Assembly: GCA_944382805.1 (NCBI GenBank)
Contig: CALWNS010000085.1
Coordinates: forward strand, 1-13,705
Reading direction: 5' to 3'
Source: an uncultured Gemmiger sp.
GTDB taxonomy: Bacteria; Bacillota; Clostridia; Oscillospirales; Ruminococcaceae
DNA: 13,705 bases
Position 1 is the stretch's first letter. Every line of letters begins with the position of its first letter. Made by a program: the position numbers and the translations under genes. This document shows, one piece after another, positions 7,125 through 13,412 of the stretch. Under the pieces are notes generated by a model. It worked only from the letters and a program-made list of their open reading frames with translations, was not told the DNA's origin and did no database searches.

Positions 7125-9779
7125 TCAGGCCATTTCCTCGCGCACGATGCCCTCTACGGCCTGCAGCGCGGCCTGCACCTTGGTGGCGTCCTTGATGCCC
7201 GCCATGGCGAAATCCGGCTTGCCGCCGCCGTTGCCGCCGGCCACCGCCGCGATCTTCTTGACCAGCACGCCGGCTTTCAGCCCCTTTGCAAGGGCTTCTT
7301 TGCCAACGCCGACGGCCAGCGTGATCTTGCCGCCGTTCTGGCCGATCAGCGCGCCCACCGCGTTGGGCGCTTTGTCCCGCAGGCTGTCCATCATGCTGCG
7401 CAGCGTATCCGGCGCTGTATCGGGCAGGTGCATGGTCACGACCCGCACGCCGTCCACTTCGGCCGCCGCCTGGATCATACCGTCGATCCGGCCGGCCGCC
7501 AGCTGAGATTTGGCCGCCTCCAGTTCCTTGCCCATCTCTTTGAGCTCGGCCGCCATCGCTTCGGCGCGGGCCGGCACGTCCTTGAGGTTATTGGCTTTCA
7601 GGGCCGCGGCGGTGCGGGTCAGCTCGTCGACGCGCTCATCCAGCAGCGAAAGCACGCCGAACGCGGTGGTCGCTTCGATGCGGCGGATGCCGGCCGCCAC
7701 ACTGCTTTCAGACAGGATCTTAAAACAGCCGATCTGCGCCGTATTTTTTACATGGGTGCCGCCGCAGAATTCCACGCTCCAGCCGCCGGCGTCCACCACA
7801 CGCACCACATCGCCGTATTTTTCGCCAAACAGCGCCATGGCGCCCATCTTTTTGGCTTCCTCGATCGGCAGGTCGCTGACCTGTACCGGGATGGACTCGT
7901 AGATCTTTTCGTTGACGCAGCGCTCGACCTGCGCCAGTTCCTCCGGCGTGACGGCGCTGAAATGCGTAAAGTCGAACCGGGTGATCCGTTCGTCCTGATA
8001 GCTGCCGGCCTGATGGACATGATCGCCCAGCACTTCGCGCAGCGCTTTCTGCATCAGGTGGGTCGCCGTATGGTTGCGGCAGATGGCCATGCGGCGCGCC
8101 GCGTCCACGCTGGCCGTGACCGTATCGCCCAGGCGCAGCGTGCCTTCGGTCAGCTTACAGGTATGGACAAAGTATCCCTTGGGCGTTTTCTTGACCGCCT
8201 CCACAGCCAGCTTGGCTTCGCCGGTACACAGCGTGCCGGTATCCGCCACCTGGCCACCCATCTCCGCATAAAACGGGGTGCGGTCCAGCACGACCAGAAC
8301 GCCCTCGCGTCCCGCGCTGCTGTCCGCCGCGATGGCGTCCAGGATCTCTTCGCCGTCCGAGAGCGCCACGACCCTGGCTTCTTCGCACAGCGTGCCGTAG
8401 CCGTCAAACACGGTCGGCTCGGCGTCCAAAGCGCCGAACAGGTCCGCCGTCCAGCCCGAGATATCCTTGGCCAGGCGCTCGGCGCGGGCGCGCTCGCGCT
8501 GCTTGGTCATCTCGGCATGGAAAGCCTCCTCATCCACCTGCACGCCGGCCTCCGCCGCGATCTCACGGGTCAGATCAAGCGGGAAGCCGAACGTATCGTT
8601 GAGCTTGAACACATCCGCGCCGGACAAAACGGTCTGCCCGTCCGCCTTGAGCTGCTCGATCATGCCGTTCAAAATATTCAGGCCGGCGTCGATGGTGCGG
8701 GAGAAGCGCTCTTCTTCGGTGCCGATGACCTTTTTGATATAGGCTTCGTGCTCGCGCAGTTCCGGGTACCCGGCTTCGCTGGATGCGATCACCGTATCGA
8801 CCAGTTCGGTCAGGAACGGTCGGTCGATGCCCAACATCCGGCCGTGGCGGGCGGCGCGGCGCAGCAGGCGGCGCAGCACATAGCCGCGGCCTTCGTTGGA
8901 GGGCAGGATGCCGTCCGACACCATAAAGACGGTCGAACGGATATGGTCGGTGATCACGCGGATCGAGATATCGTCCTTTTCGTCCGCGCCGTACGATTTG
9001 CCGGCAATGCGCTCGACATGGTGCAGCACGGCGGCCACCGTATCCACTTCGAACAGGTTGCCCACGCCCTGCATCACGCAGGCCAGACGCTCCAGGCCCA
9101 TGCCGGTGTCGATGTTCGGCTTGGGCAGGCGCGTATAGGTGCCTGCGCCGTCGGAGTCATACTGGCTGAACACCAGGTTCCAGATCTCCATATAGCGGTC
9201 GCAGTCGCAGCCGACCTTGCAGTCCGGCTTGCCGCAGCCGTGCTCCGGCCCGCGGTCATAGTAGACCTCGGAGCAGGGGCCGCAGGGGCCGGAACCATGC
9301 TCCCAGAAGTTATCCTCCTTGCCAAAGCGGACCATGTGGTCCTCCGGGATGCCGACCTGCTTGGTCCAGATATCATAGGCCTCGTCATCGTCCAGATAGA
9401 CCGAGATGTACAGCTTTTCGGCCGGGATCTCCAGGTCTTTGGTCAGGAATTCCCAGGCCCAGGGGATCGCTTCGCCCTTAAAATAGTCCTGAAAACTGAA
9501 GTTGCCCAGCATTTCGAAAAAAGTGCCGTGCCGCGCCGTAATGCCCACGCGCTCGATATCCGGCGTGCGGATGCACTTCTGGCAGGTGGTCACGCGGTGG
9601 CGGGGCGGTTCCTCCTGCCCCAGGAACCACTTTTTCATCGGCGCCATGCCGCTGTTGATCAGCAGCAGGCTGGGGTCATCCTTCGGCACCAGCGGGAAGC
9701 TCCCCAGGCGCAGGTGCCCTTTGGTCTCAAAGAAATGCAGGTACTTTTCGCGCAGTTCATTCAGTCCGGTCCATTTCAT
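7125..9779 (-). CDS. alaS: Alanyl-tRNA synthetase
   Basis: A full-length 884-residue AlaRS. The class II catalytic core opens with LREKYLHFFETKGH and contains ARHGTFFEMLGNFSFQDYFK (motif 1/2 region). The tRNA recognition and editing domains follow. The zinc-dependent editing site is complete: HTATH near residues 566-570 and CGGTHVKNT near 672-678, which supply the two His, Cys and His of the deacylase. A C-Ala domain ends the protein with a glycine-rich GGNGGGKPDFAMAG segment. The length is normal. ATG 9777-9779 is preceded by AAGGAGAGG. Expression is controlled by the T-box leader directly upstream, so the gene should be induced when tRNA-Ala is uncharged. Confidence 0.99.
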   Translation of the reverse strand: MKWTGLNELREKYLHFFETKGHLRLGSFPLVPKDDPSLLLINSGMAPMKKWFLGQEEPPRHRVTTCQKCIRTPDIERVGITARHGTFFEMLGNFSFQDYFKGEAIPWAWEFLTKDLEIPAEKLYISVYLDDDEAYDIWTKQVGIPEDHMVRFGKEDNFWEHGSGPCGPCSEVYYDRGPEHGCGKPDCKVGCDCDRYMEIWNLVFSQYDSDGAGTYTRLPKPNIDTGMGLERLACVMQGVGNLFEVDTVAAVLHHVERIAGKSYGADEKDDISIRVITDHIRSTVFMVSDGILPSNEGRGYVLRRLLRRAARHGRMLGIDRPFLTELVDTVIASSEAGYPELREHEAYIKKVIGTEEERFSRTIDAGLNILNGMIEQLKADGQTVLSGADVFKLNDTFGFPLDLTREIAAEAGVQVDEEAFHAEMTKQRERARAERLAKDISGWTADLFGALDAEPTVFDGYGTLCEEARVVALSDGEEILDAIAADSSAGREGVLVVLDRTPFYAEMGGQVADTGTLCTGEAKLAVEAVKKTPKGYFVHTCKLTEGTLRLGDTVTASVDAARRMAICRNHTATHLMQKALREVLGDHVHQAGSYQDERITRFDFTHFSAVTPEELAQVERCVNEKIYESIPVQVSDLPIEEAKKMGAMALFGEKYGDVVRVVDAGGWSVEFCGGTHVKNTAQIGCFKILSESSVAAGIRRIEATTAFGVLSLLDERVDELTRTAAALKANNLKDVPARAEAMAAELKEMGKELEAAKSQLAAGRIDGMIQAAAEVDGVRVVTMHLPDTAPDTLRSMMDSLRDKAPNAVGALIGQNGGKITLAVGVGKEALAKGLKAGVLVKKIAAVAGGNGGGKPDFAMAGIKDATKVQAALQAVEGIVREEMA

Positions 9780-9799
9780 GTTTCCAGGTCCTCTCCTTA

Positions 9800-10072
9800 A
9801 ACTTTAGCTGGATCGCAAAAGCGACGCCGCGGCAAAAAGAAACAGCTCCCGCCCCGCCAAGGGACGAAAGCTGGAACTTCCGTGGTACCACCCAAGTTGC
9901 AGAAAGCAAAGTTTCTGCCGCTTTTTGGCGTTAACGCCGCCGTACGCCCGGTTTTTCCGGGGGCTCCGGGGTGGCTCTGCACCGCGCCGCGGCAGGGATC
10001 TTACACCAGACGATCCCCTCTCTTTTGCCGGTAAGCAGGCATTGGCCCCTTCATCGCTTTTGCATCTTTTGA
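9800..10072 (-). promoter_or_regulatory. Alanine T-box riboswitch leader of alaS
   Basis: This fills most of the 319-base gene-free stretch between the PBP gene and alaS. On the minus strand, in order, it holds: GATGAAGGGG at the base of stem I; AGAGAG plus the distal loop GGTGTAA closed by GGGATC/GATCCC (9995-10023); the specifier GCC (Ala) at 9973-9975 in the context AGA-GCC-A-CCCC, with CCCC able to pair with the GGGG above; two small hairpins (CCCGG/CCGGG and GGCGTTAACGCC); stem III GCAGAAA/TTTCTGC; and the T-box GGGTGGTACCACGG (9880-9893) inside the antiterminator AACTT...AAGTT. TGGT is complementary to an ACCA tRNA end, as expected for tRNA-Ala with A73. A terminator follows at 9834-9873. 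Uncharged tRNA-Ala should favour the antiterminator and allow alaS transcription. Confidence 0.95.
9834..9873 (-). terminator. T-box regulated terminator in the alaS leader
   Basis: A continuous 13-bp stem with several G-U pairs (CAGCTTTCGTCCC, loop TTGGC, GGGGCGGGAGCTG; 9843-9873) followed on the minus strand by TTTCTTTTT (9834-9842). It starts two nucleotides after the antiterminator 3' arm (AAGTT), rather than deeply overlapping it. The competing structure may therefore involve sequence around GGAAGTTCC, which I cannot fold here. Confidence 0.85.
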
Positions 10073-10073
10073 T

Positions 10074-10102
10074 AGTATACCCCGGTAAGGCGCGCTTGTC
10101 AA
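10074..10102 (-). promoter_or_regulatory. Sigma-A promoter for the T-box-alaS transcript
   Basis: TTGACA (10097-10102), exactly 17 nt, then TATACT (10074-10079): a near-perfect housekeeping promoter. The TGA inside TTGACA (10099-10101) is the stop codon of the upstream penicillin-binding protein gene. Transcription would begin about 10066-10068, just before stem I of the T-box leader. Confidence 0.9.
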
Positions 10103-11751
10103 CTGCTTTCCGGCGTTGCCATGGCGCTTTCGGGGTCAAAATTTTCTTCCAGCACGCAAAGCGCTTCCGCCACATGGGCAAAGATCGCCGCGCTGGACGT
10201 TTCGGGTTCCCGCACGCCGTCCTGCAAGATCGTGATGGTATAAAGCGGCTCCTGCTCCGGCCAGAATCCGCTGAACCAGTAATTGAGGAGTTCCGCGCCG
10301 CTTTTGTCGAACTGGCCGGTCTGTGCGGTGCCGGTCTTTCCGCCGGCCCCGCCGGCCGAAGGGTCCGCCTGCCGGCCTATGCCGTCCTGCACCACACTGA
10401 TCAACATACTGCGCAGGATGCGCGCGATATCCGCCGAACAGGCATCTTTGGGTTCGGCCGCCGTAAACGGCTGTATCAGGCGGCCGCTTGCTTCCTCGAT
10501 GATGCCCTCCACCACCTGCGGCGCATACAGCGTGCCGCCGTTCGCCACTGCGTTCATCATGGCCGTGATCTGCAGCGGGGTGACGGTCAGCGCCCCCTGG
10601 CCAAAACTGAGCATGGCCAGCTGGCCGTTGTTTTCCCCGTCCAGCGCGCTTGCCGCCGGCAGCACCCCGGCGGCGCTTTTCATACCCGGCGCCAGCGCCG
10701 TCTCTTCGCCAAAGCCGAGGCTGCGGGCCGCTTGCAGGATGCGCTCCCCGCCCAGATGCTGCCCCAGTTCGATAAAATAGCAGTTACAGCTCTGTTCCAG
10801 CGCGCCGCGCAGGTTGACCGTTCCGTGGGCGCGGCCCTCGGCACAGCGGAAGGACTGGTCCCCCACCGTAACGCTGCCGGTGCAGTCGTGGGTGAACCAG
10901 TCCAGCCCCGCCCGGTAGGCGGCCACCGCCAGCACCACCTTGAACACCGACCCGGCACTGAAAGCAGCCAGCGGGCGGTTGATCAGCGAAGTATCGTCCG
11001 CCAGGATGCTGCTGGCCAGGTCCTGCGGGTCAAAGCCCGGCTGGCTGACGCTGGCCCGTACGCGCCCGCTCTGCGTTTCCATAACAAGGATGCAGCCGCG
11101 CGGCAGGTACAGTTCAGCGATCGCTTCGCAGGCGCGCTGCAAGTCGGCGTCCAGCGTCAGCTTTACGCCCTGCGCCGTGCCGGCGGACTGCAGCTGAACG
11201 CTGGGCTGCGTGCCCGTCAGCAAAGAACCCTGCGCCGTTGTGGTACAGGCCACGACCTGGCGGTCGCCGGCCGCCGCCAGCACATCGTCATAAGCCAGTT
11301 CCAGGCCAGAAACGCCCGCACCGTCCCCGTTCAGGTAGCCGAGCAGGTGCGGCGCAAAGGGCAGCGGCAGGCTGCGCTGCGCGCCGGCAAAGGTGTAGAT
11401 CCCCTCCGCCGTAAGGTCGCGGTCCACTTCGATCAAAAACGGCGTAACGCTGTTGCGGCGCTCGTACAGCTCGGCCTGGGCGGAAAACGGGACGTACGGG
11501 AACAGCGTGGCGTAGCTTGCATCGCCGGGAATGCACAGCGCATACCAGCGCGGCACCACGCCGGTCAGGGCGCGGCCGCTGCTGTCATAAAAGTTCCCGC
11601 GCTGAGCCGGCAATGCCGTCTCGCTCCGGCTCTGCCCGCCGGCGCTGGCCGCATAAGCCGTGTCGGTGCCGATCCAATACACGCGGCACAGCAGCGCCGC
11701 CGCCAAAACCGTACAGGCGCAGCACAGCGCCGCCAACCGCCGCAGGCTCAT
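10099..11751 (-). CDS. Class B penicillin-binding protein (peptidoglycan transpeptidase)
   Basis: A 550-residue membrane-anchored D,D-transpeptidase that cross-links peptidoglycan. Residues 7-27 form the single membrane anchor. The RGNFYDSSGRAL segment (51-62) is the start of the class B dimerisation domain. The transpeptidase domain has all three motifs: SVFK with nucleophile Ser268 and Lys271, SCN at 321-323, and KTGTAQ at 472-477. There are no PASTA repeats, and the non-catalytic part is short (550 residues against roughly 600-720 for many FtsI/SpoVD/PBP2 proteins), so assignment to division, elongation or sporulation is open. ATG 11749-11751 is preceded by AAAGGGGGG about 6 nt away, which lies in a possible hairpin. 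It follows vanZ by 63 bases and is probably co-transcribed with it. Confidence 0.93.
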   Translation of the reverse strand: MSLRRLAALCCACTVLAAALLCRVYWIGTDTAYAASAGGQSRSETALPAQRGNFYDSSGRALTGVVPRWYALCIPGDASYATLFPYVPFSAQAELYERRNSVTPFLIEVDRDLTAEGIYTFAGAQRSLPLPFAPHLLGYLNGDGAGVSGLELAYDDVLAAAGDRQVVACTTTAQGSLLTGTQPSVQLQSAGTAQGVKLTLDADLQRACEAIAELYLPRGCILVMETQSGRVRASVSQPGFDPQDLASSILADDTSLINRPLAAFSAGSVFKVVLAVAAYRAGLDWFTHDCTGSVTVGDQSFRCAEGRAHGTVNLRGALEQSCNCYFIELGQHLGGERILQAARSLGFGEETALAPGMKSAAGVLPAASALDGENNGQLAMLSFGQGALTVTPLQITAMMNAVANGGTLYAPQVVEGIIEEASGRLIQPFTAAEPKDACSADIARILRSMLISVVQDGIGRQADPSAGGAGGKTGTAQTGQFDKSGAELLNYWFSGFWPEQEPLYTITILQDGVREPETSSAAIFAHVAEALCVLEENFDPESAMATPESS

Positions 11752-11756
11752 GGCAC

Positions 11757-11778
11757 GCCCCCCTTTCTTTCCGGGGGC
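11757..11778 (-). promoter_or_regulatory. Hairpin overlapping the PBP ribosome binding site
   Basis: On the minus strand GCCCCC (11773-11778) can pair with GGGGGC (11757-11762), enclosing a loop that contains GGAAAGAAAG. The 3' arm holds the G-run that serves as the PBP ribosome binding site, 5 to 6 bases before its ATG. Folding would reduce access by the ribosome. The structure is read by eye, and no function is shown. Confidence 0.45.
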
Positions 11779-11787
11779 AGTATGGGC

Positions 11788-11815
11788 AGCGGGGGCGCGC
11801 GTTATGCGCCCCGCT
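11788..11815 (-). other. Stable intercistronic hairpin between vanZ and the PBP gene
   Basis: AGCGGGGCGC and GCGCCCCCGCT pair with one bulged C around a short loop, ending at the first base of the vanZ stop codon position. There is no T-tract on the minus strand, so it is not a normal terminator. It could act as an mRNA stability or processing element, or cause partial attenuation of the PBP gene. Confidence 0.5.
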
Positions 11816-12279
11816 CAACGCCGGCGGCCGGAAAAGCGCCGCCGGAGCCAGAGGACCAAAAACACCAGGGCAATGCCCGGCACAAAGCCCAGGGCGTCCA
11901 CCGCCACATCGCTGGCCAGCATGGCGCGGCCCGGCACAAAGTACTGGTGTACTTCATCGCCGGCCGCCCACGCCAGGCACAGCAGCGCCGCCAGGCCCGC
12001 CTGCCGGTACCAGCGCCGCAGCGGCAGCCAGCAGCGCACCGTGACCGCCATGCTGGCGCCCAGCAGCAGGTAAATATAGATGTGCGCCCACTTGCGCACG
12101 TTGGCATAAGCATTGGCGCTGAACCAGGCGGGGACCAGCATATCCGCCGCCCCGCTGCTGTGCATCTGCTGCGCCACCTGTTCGCTCAGCGCGCTGGACT
12201 GCTCCCCCGGCTGGGCGGAAAGCAAAAAGATCAACGCCATAATGCCCGCCGTGACCGCCAGTGCGACCCACTTTTTCAT
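11815..12279 (-). CDS. VanZ-family membrane protein
   Basis: A 154-residue protein with about four membrane segments (3-21, 63-82, 94-108, 126-145). The VanZ signatures are present: an N-terminal segment ending FLLSAQPG, VRKWAHIYIYLLLG at 61-74, and GDEVHQYFVPGRAMLASDVAVDALG at 107-131. The namesake VanZ gives low-level teicoplanin resistance. Most chromosomal homologues have no proven role, and no van ligase or VanR/VanS genes are visible, so resistance should not be assumed. GGAGGG lies about 4 nt before ATG 12277-12279. The neighbouring PBP gene and shared direction suggest an envelope function. Confidence 0.9.
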   Translation of the reverse strand: MKKWVALAVTAGIMALIFLLSAQPGEQSSALSEQVAQQMHSSGAADMLVPAWFSANAYANVRKWAHIYIYLLLGASMAVTVRCWLPLRRWYRQAGLAALLCLAWAAGDEVHQYFVPGRAMLASDVAVDALGFVPGIALVFLVLWLRRRFSGRRR

Positions 12280-12291
12280 ACTGCCCTCCGC

Positions 12292-12313
12292 TGTAAAGCT
12301 AGCTCACTTTACA
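12292..12313 (-). promoter_or_regulatory. Inverted repeat upstream of vanZ (possible operator)
   Basis: TGTAAAG-N8-CTTTACA, with AGCT at its exact centre, lies 12 to 34 bases before the vanZ ATG. A weak promoter-like pair overlaps it: TTGAAA (12327-12332), 15 nt, TAAAGT (12306-12311). A repressor bound here would block transcription of vanZ and the PBP gene. The regulator is unknown; the dyad may also be a simple RNA hairpin. Confidence 0.4.
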
Positions 12314-12339
12314 CGAATCACAATGCTTTCAAAAGAAAC

Positions 12340-12386
12340 GAAAAGAAAAATCCGAACCGAATGCAAACGCAAACGATCCGGATCTT
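12340..12386 (-). terminator. Probable terminator after tRNA-Ala
   Basis: AAGATCCG (12379-12386) pairs with CGGATTTT (12347-12354, one G-U), extended inward by GATC/GGTT wobble pairs, around a long loop; TTTTTC then TTTTC follows. The stem is moderate, so some read-through into vanZ is possible. Confidence 0.55.
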
Positions 12387-12390
12387 GTCG

Positions 12391-12466
12391 TGGTGGACCT
12401 GGAGGGATTCGAACCCTTGACCTCTCGGATGCGAACCGAACGCTCTCCCAACTGAGCTACAGGCCC
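12391..12466 (-). tRNA. tRNA-Ala (anticodon CGC)
   Basis: A 76-nt cloverleaf with encoded CCA. The acceptor stem GGGCCTG/CAGGTCC has the G3-U70 pair that is the identity element of tRNA-Ala, and the discriminator is A73. The D-arm is GCTC...GAGC, the anticodon arm TTCGG/CCGAG with loop TTCGCAT (anticodon CGC at 12431-12433, reading GCG), and the T-arm AAGGG-TTCGAAT-CCCTC. There is no intron or mismatch beyond normal G-U pairs. GCG codons are common in the neighbouring genes, in keeping with a dedicated CGC isoacceptor. It has its own strong promoter. Confidence 0.97.
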
Positions 12467-12485
12467 AAATTTTGCTGACTTGGAT

Positions 12486-12514
12486 ACTATACCGCATAAC
12501 CCGGCAAATGTCAA
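12486..12514 (-). promoter_or_regulatory. Sigma-A promoter for tRNA-Ala
   Basis: TTGACA (12509-12514), exactly 17 nt, then TATAGT (12486-12491). The predicted start near 12479 leaves a leader of about 13 nt before the mature tRNA 5' end. The box sequences and spacing match the alaS promoter in this window closely. Confidence 0.9.
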
Positions 12515-12551
12515 GTGCTTTTGCAAAATTCTTTGGCCCGTTCGGGGGATC

Positions 12552-13412
12552 TCAGCGGTAGAAAAAGCGTTTGTTCAGGCTGAGCAGCCCGACAAAGCCG
12601 TGCATAACGCCGCTTTCGGAGGAACGGAACACCCAATAATACAAGATTGCCAGCACCTCGCGCAGGTAGCAGGGCGGGATGCTGCTGAGCGGGATGGCGG
12701 CCGGCAGCGCGTGCGCCTGGTCAAAGCCCGCCATGCGGGCGTACTGTCCGCCGCGGTAACAGTGGAACGCATTGGTCACGTAAATGATGGGGCCGTCGCA
12801 CGCAACGCCGTTTTGCCGCAAAAGTTCCCTGGCAAAGGCAAAGTTTTCCTCCGTGGAAGTGGACTTTGTCTCGGCCAAAACGCGTGCGGGGTCAAGGCCT
12901 TTTTCGATCAGGTAATCCCGCATGGCCTGGCCCTCCGGCACAAGTTCGTCACGGCCCTGGCCGCCCGTTGTCACGACCAGCACATCCGGGTGGGCTGCGG
13001 CGTAGGCATACGCTTTGTCCAGGCGGCAGCGCAGCAGCCGGCTGGGCTGGTCGCGGCGCAGGCCGGCCCCCAGGACGATCAGCACCTTTTCCTGCCCGGT
13101 GGGCGGGGCGGTGTAACCGCTGACCGAAACGAACACCAGCATGGCCACCGTGAACAGCGTACCCGCCGCCAGAACGACCATCGCCACGCGCCCCGGCAGC
13201 GTGCCGTGCATCCAGGCGTGGATGCGCCGGTGCCAGACGGCATACACCCAGGTGACCGCCGTGAGCAGCCATACTATGGCGTTGCCCATATTAAAGTTGC
13301 TGAAAAATACCAGCGTAAGCGAGTAGGCAAGCAAAAGCACCGCCCACAAAAATAAAACGATCTGCAAAGTTTTCCCCTTTTGGCGGCGCGCCGCCTTATC
13401 ATGTGATCTCAT
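12552..13412 (-). CDS. YdcF/DUF218-family membrane protein
   Basis: A 286-residue protein. Three N-terminal membrane segments (about 17-38, 43-61, 75-98) precede a cytoplasmic or surface DUF218 domain (108 to about 235). The domain shows KVLIVLGAGLRRDQPSRLLRCRLDKAY, VVTTGGQGRDELVPEG, AETKSTSTEENFAFA and YVTNAFHCYR, the ordered blocks of the YdcF/SanA/ElyC family. Members bind nucleotide-like ligands or act in envelope (lipid carrier, peptidoglycan) homeostasis, but the reaction is not established. I start it at ATG 13410-13412, which overlaps the deoB end by 14 nt. The longer in-frame reading to 13592 lies wholly inside deoB and is low-complexity, so I reject it. It ends 37 nt before the tRNA -35 box, without a clear terminator. 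Confidence 0.9.
   Translation of the reverse strand: MRSHDKAARRQKGKTLQIVLFLWAVLLLAYSLTLVFFSNFNMGNAIVWLLTAVTWVYAVWHRRIHAWMHGTLPGRVAMVVLAAGTLFTVAMLVFVSVSGYTAPPTGQEKVLIVLGAGLRRDQPSRLLRCRLDKAYAYAAAHPDVLVVTTGGQGRDELVPEGQAMRDYLIEKGLDPARVLAETKSTSTEENFAFARELLRQNGVACDGPIIYVTNAFHCYRGGQYARMAGFDQAHALPAAIPLSSIPPCYLREVLAILYYWVFRSSESGVMHGFVGLLSLNKRFFYR

Noticed and set aside
7119..9800. An 893-codon open frame on the plus strand opposite alaS
   Set aside because: It mirrors alaS almost end to end. Its translation is rich in His, Arg, Gln and Ala without family motifs, as expected from the antisense of a high-GC3 gene.
11788..11815. Terminator between vanZ and the PBP gene
   Set aside because: The hairpin is stable, but no T-run follows on the minus strand, so it is listed only as an intercistronic structure.
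9925..12420. An 831-codon plus-strand frame opposite the PBP gene, vanZ and part of tRNA-Ala
   Set aside because: It runs across two real minus-strand genes, the T-box leader and a tRNA. No motif, no ribosome binding site and low-complexity Arg/Gln/Ala composition.
12537..12551. CCCG/CGGG-type hairpin after the YdcF-like gene
   Set aside because: The stem is only 3-4 bp with a tiny loop and no T-tract; not credible as a terminator.
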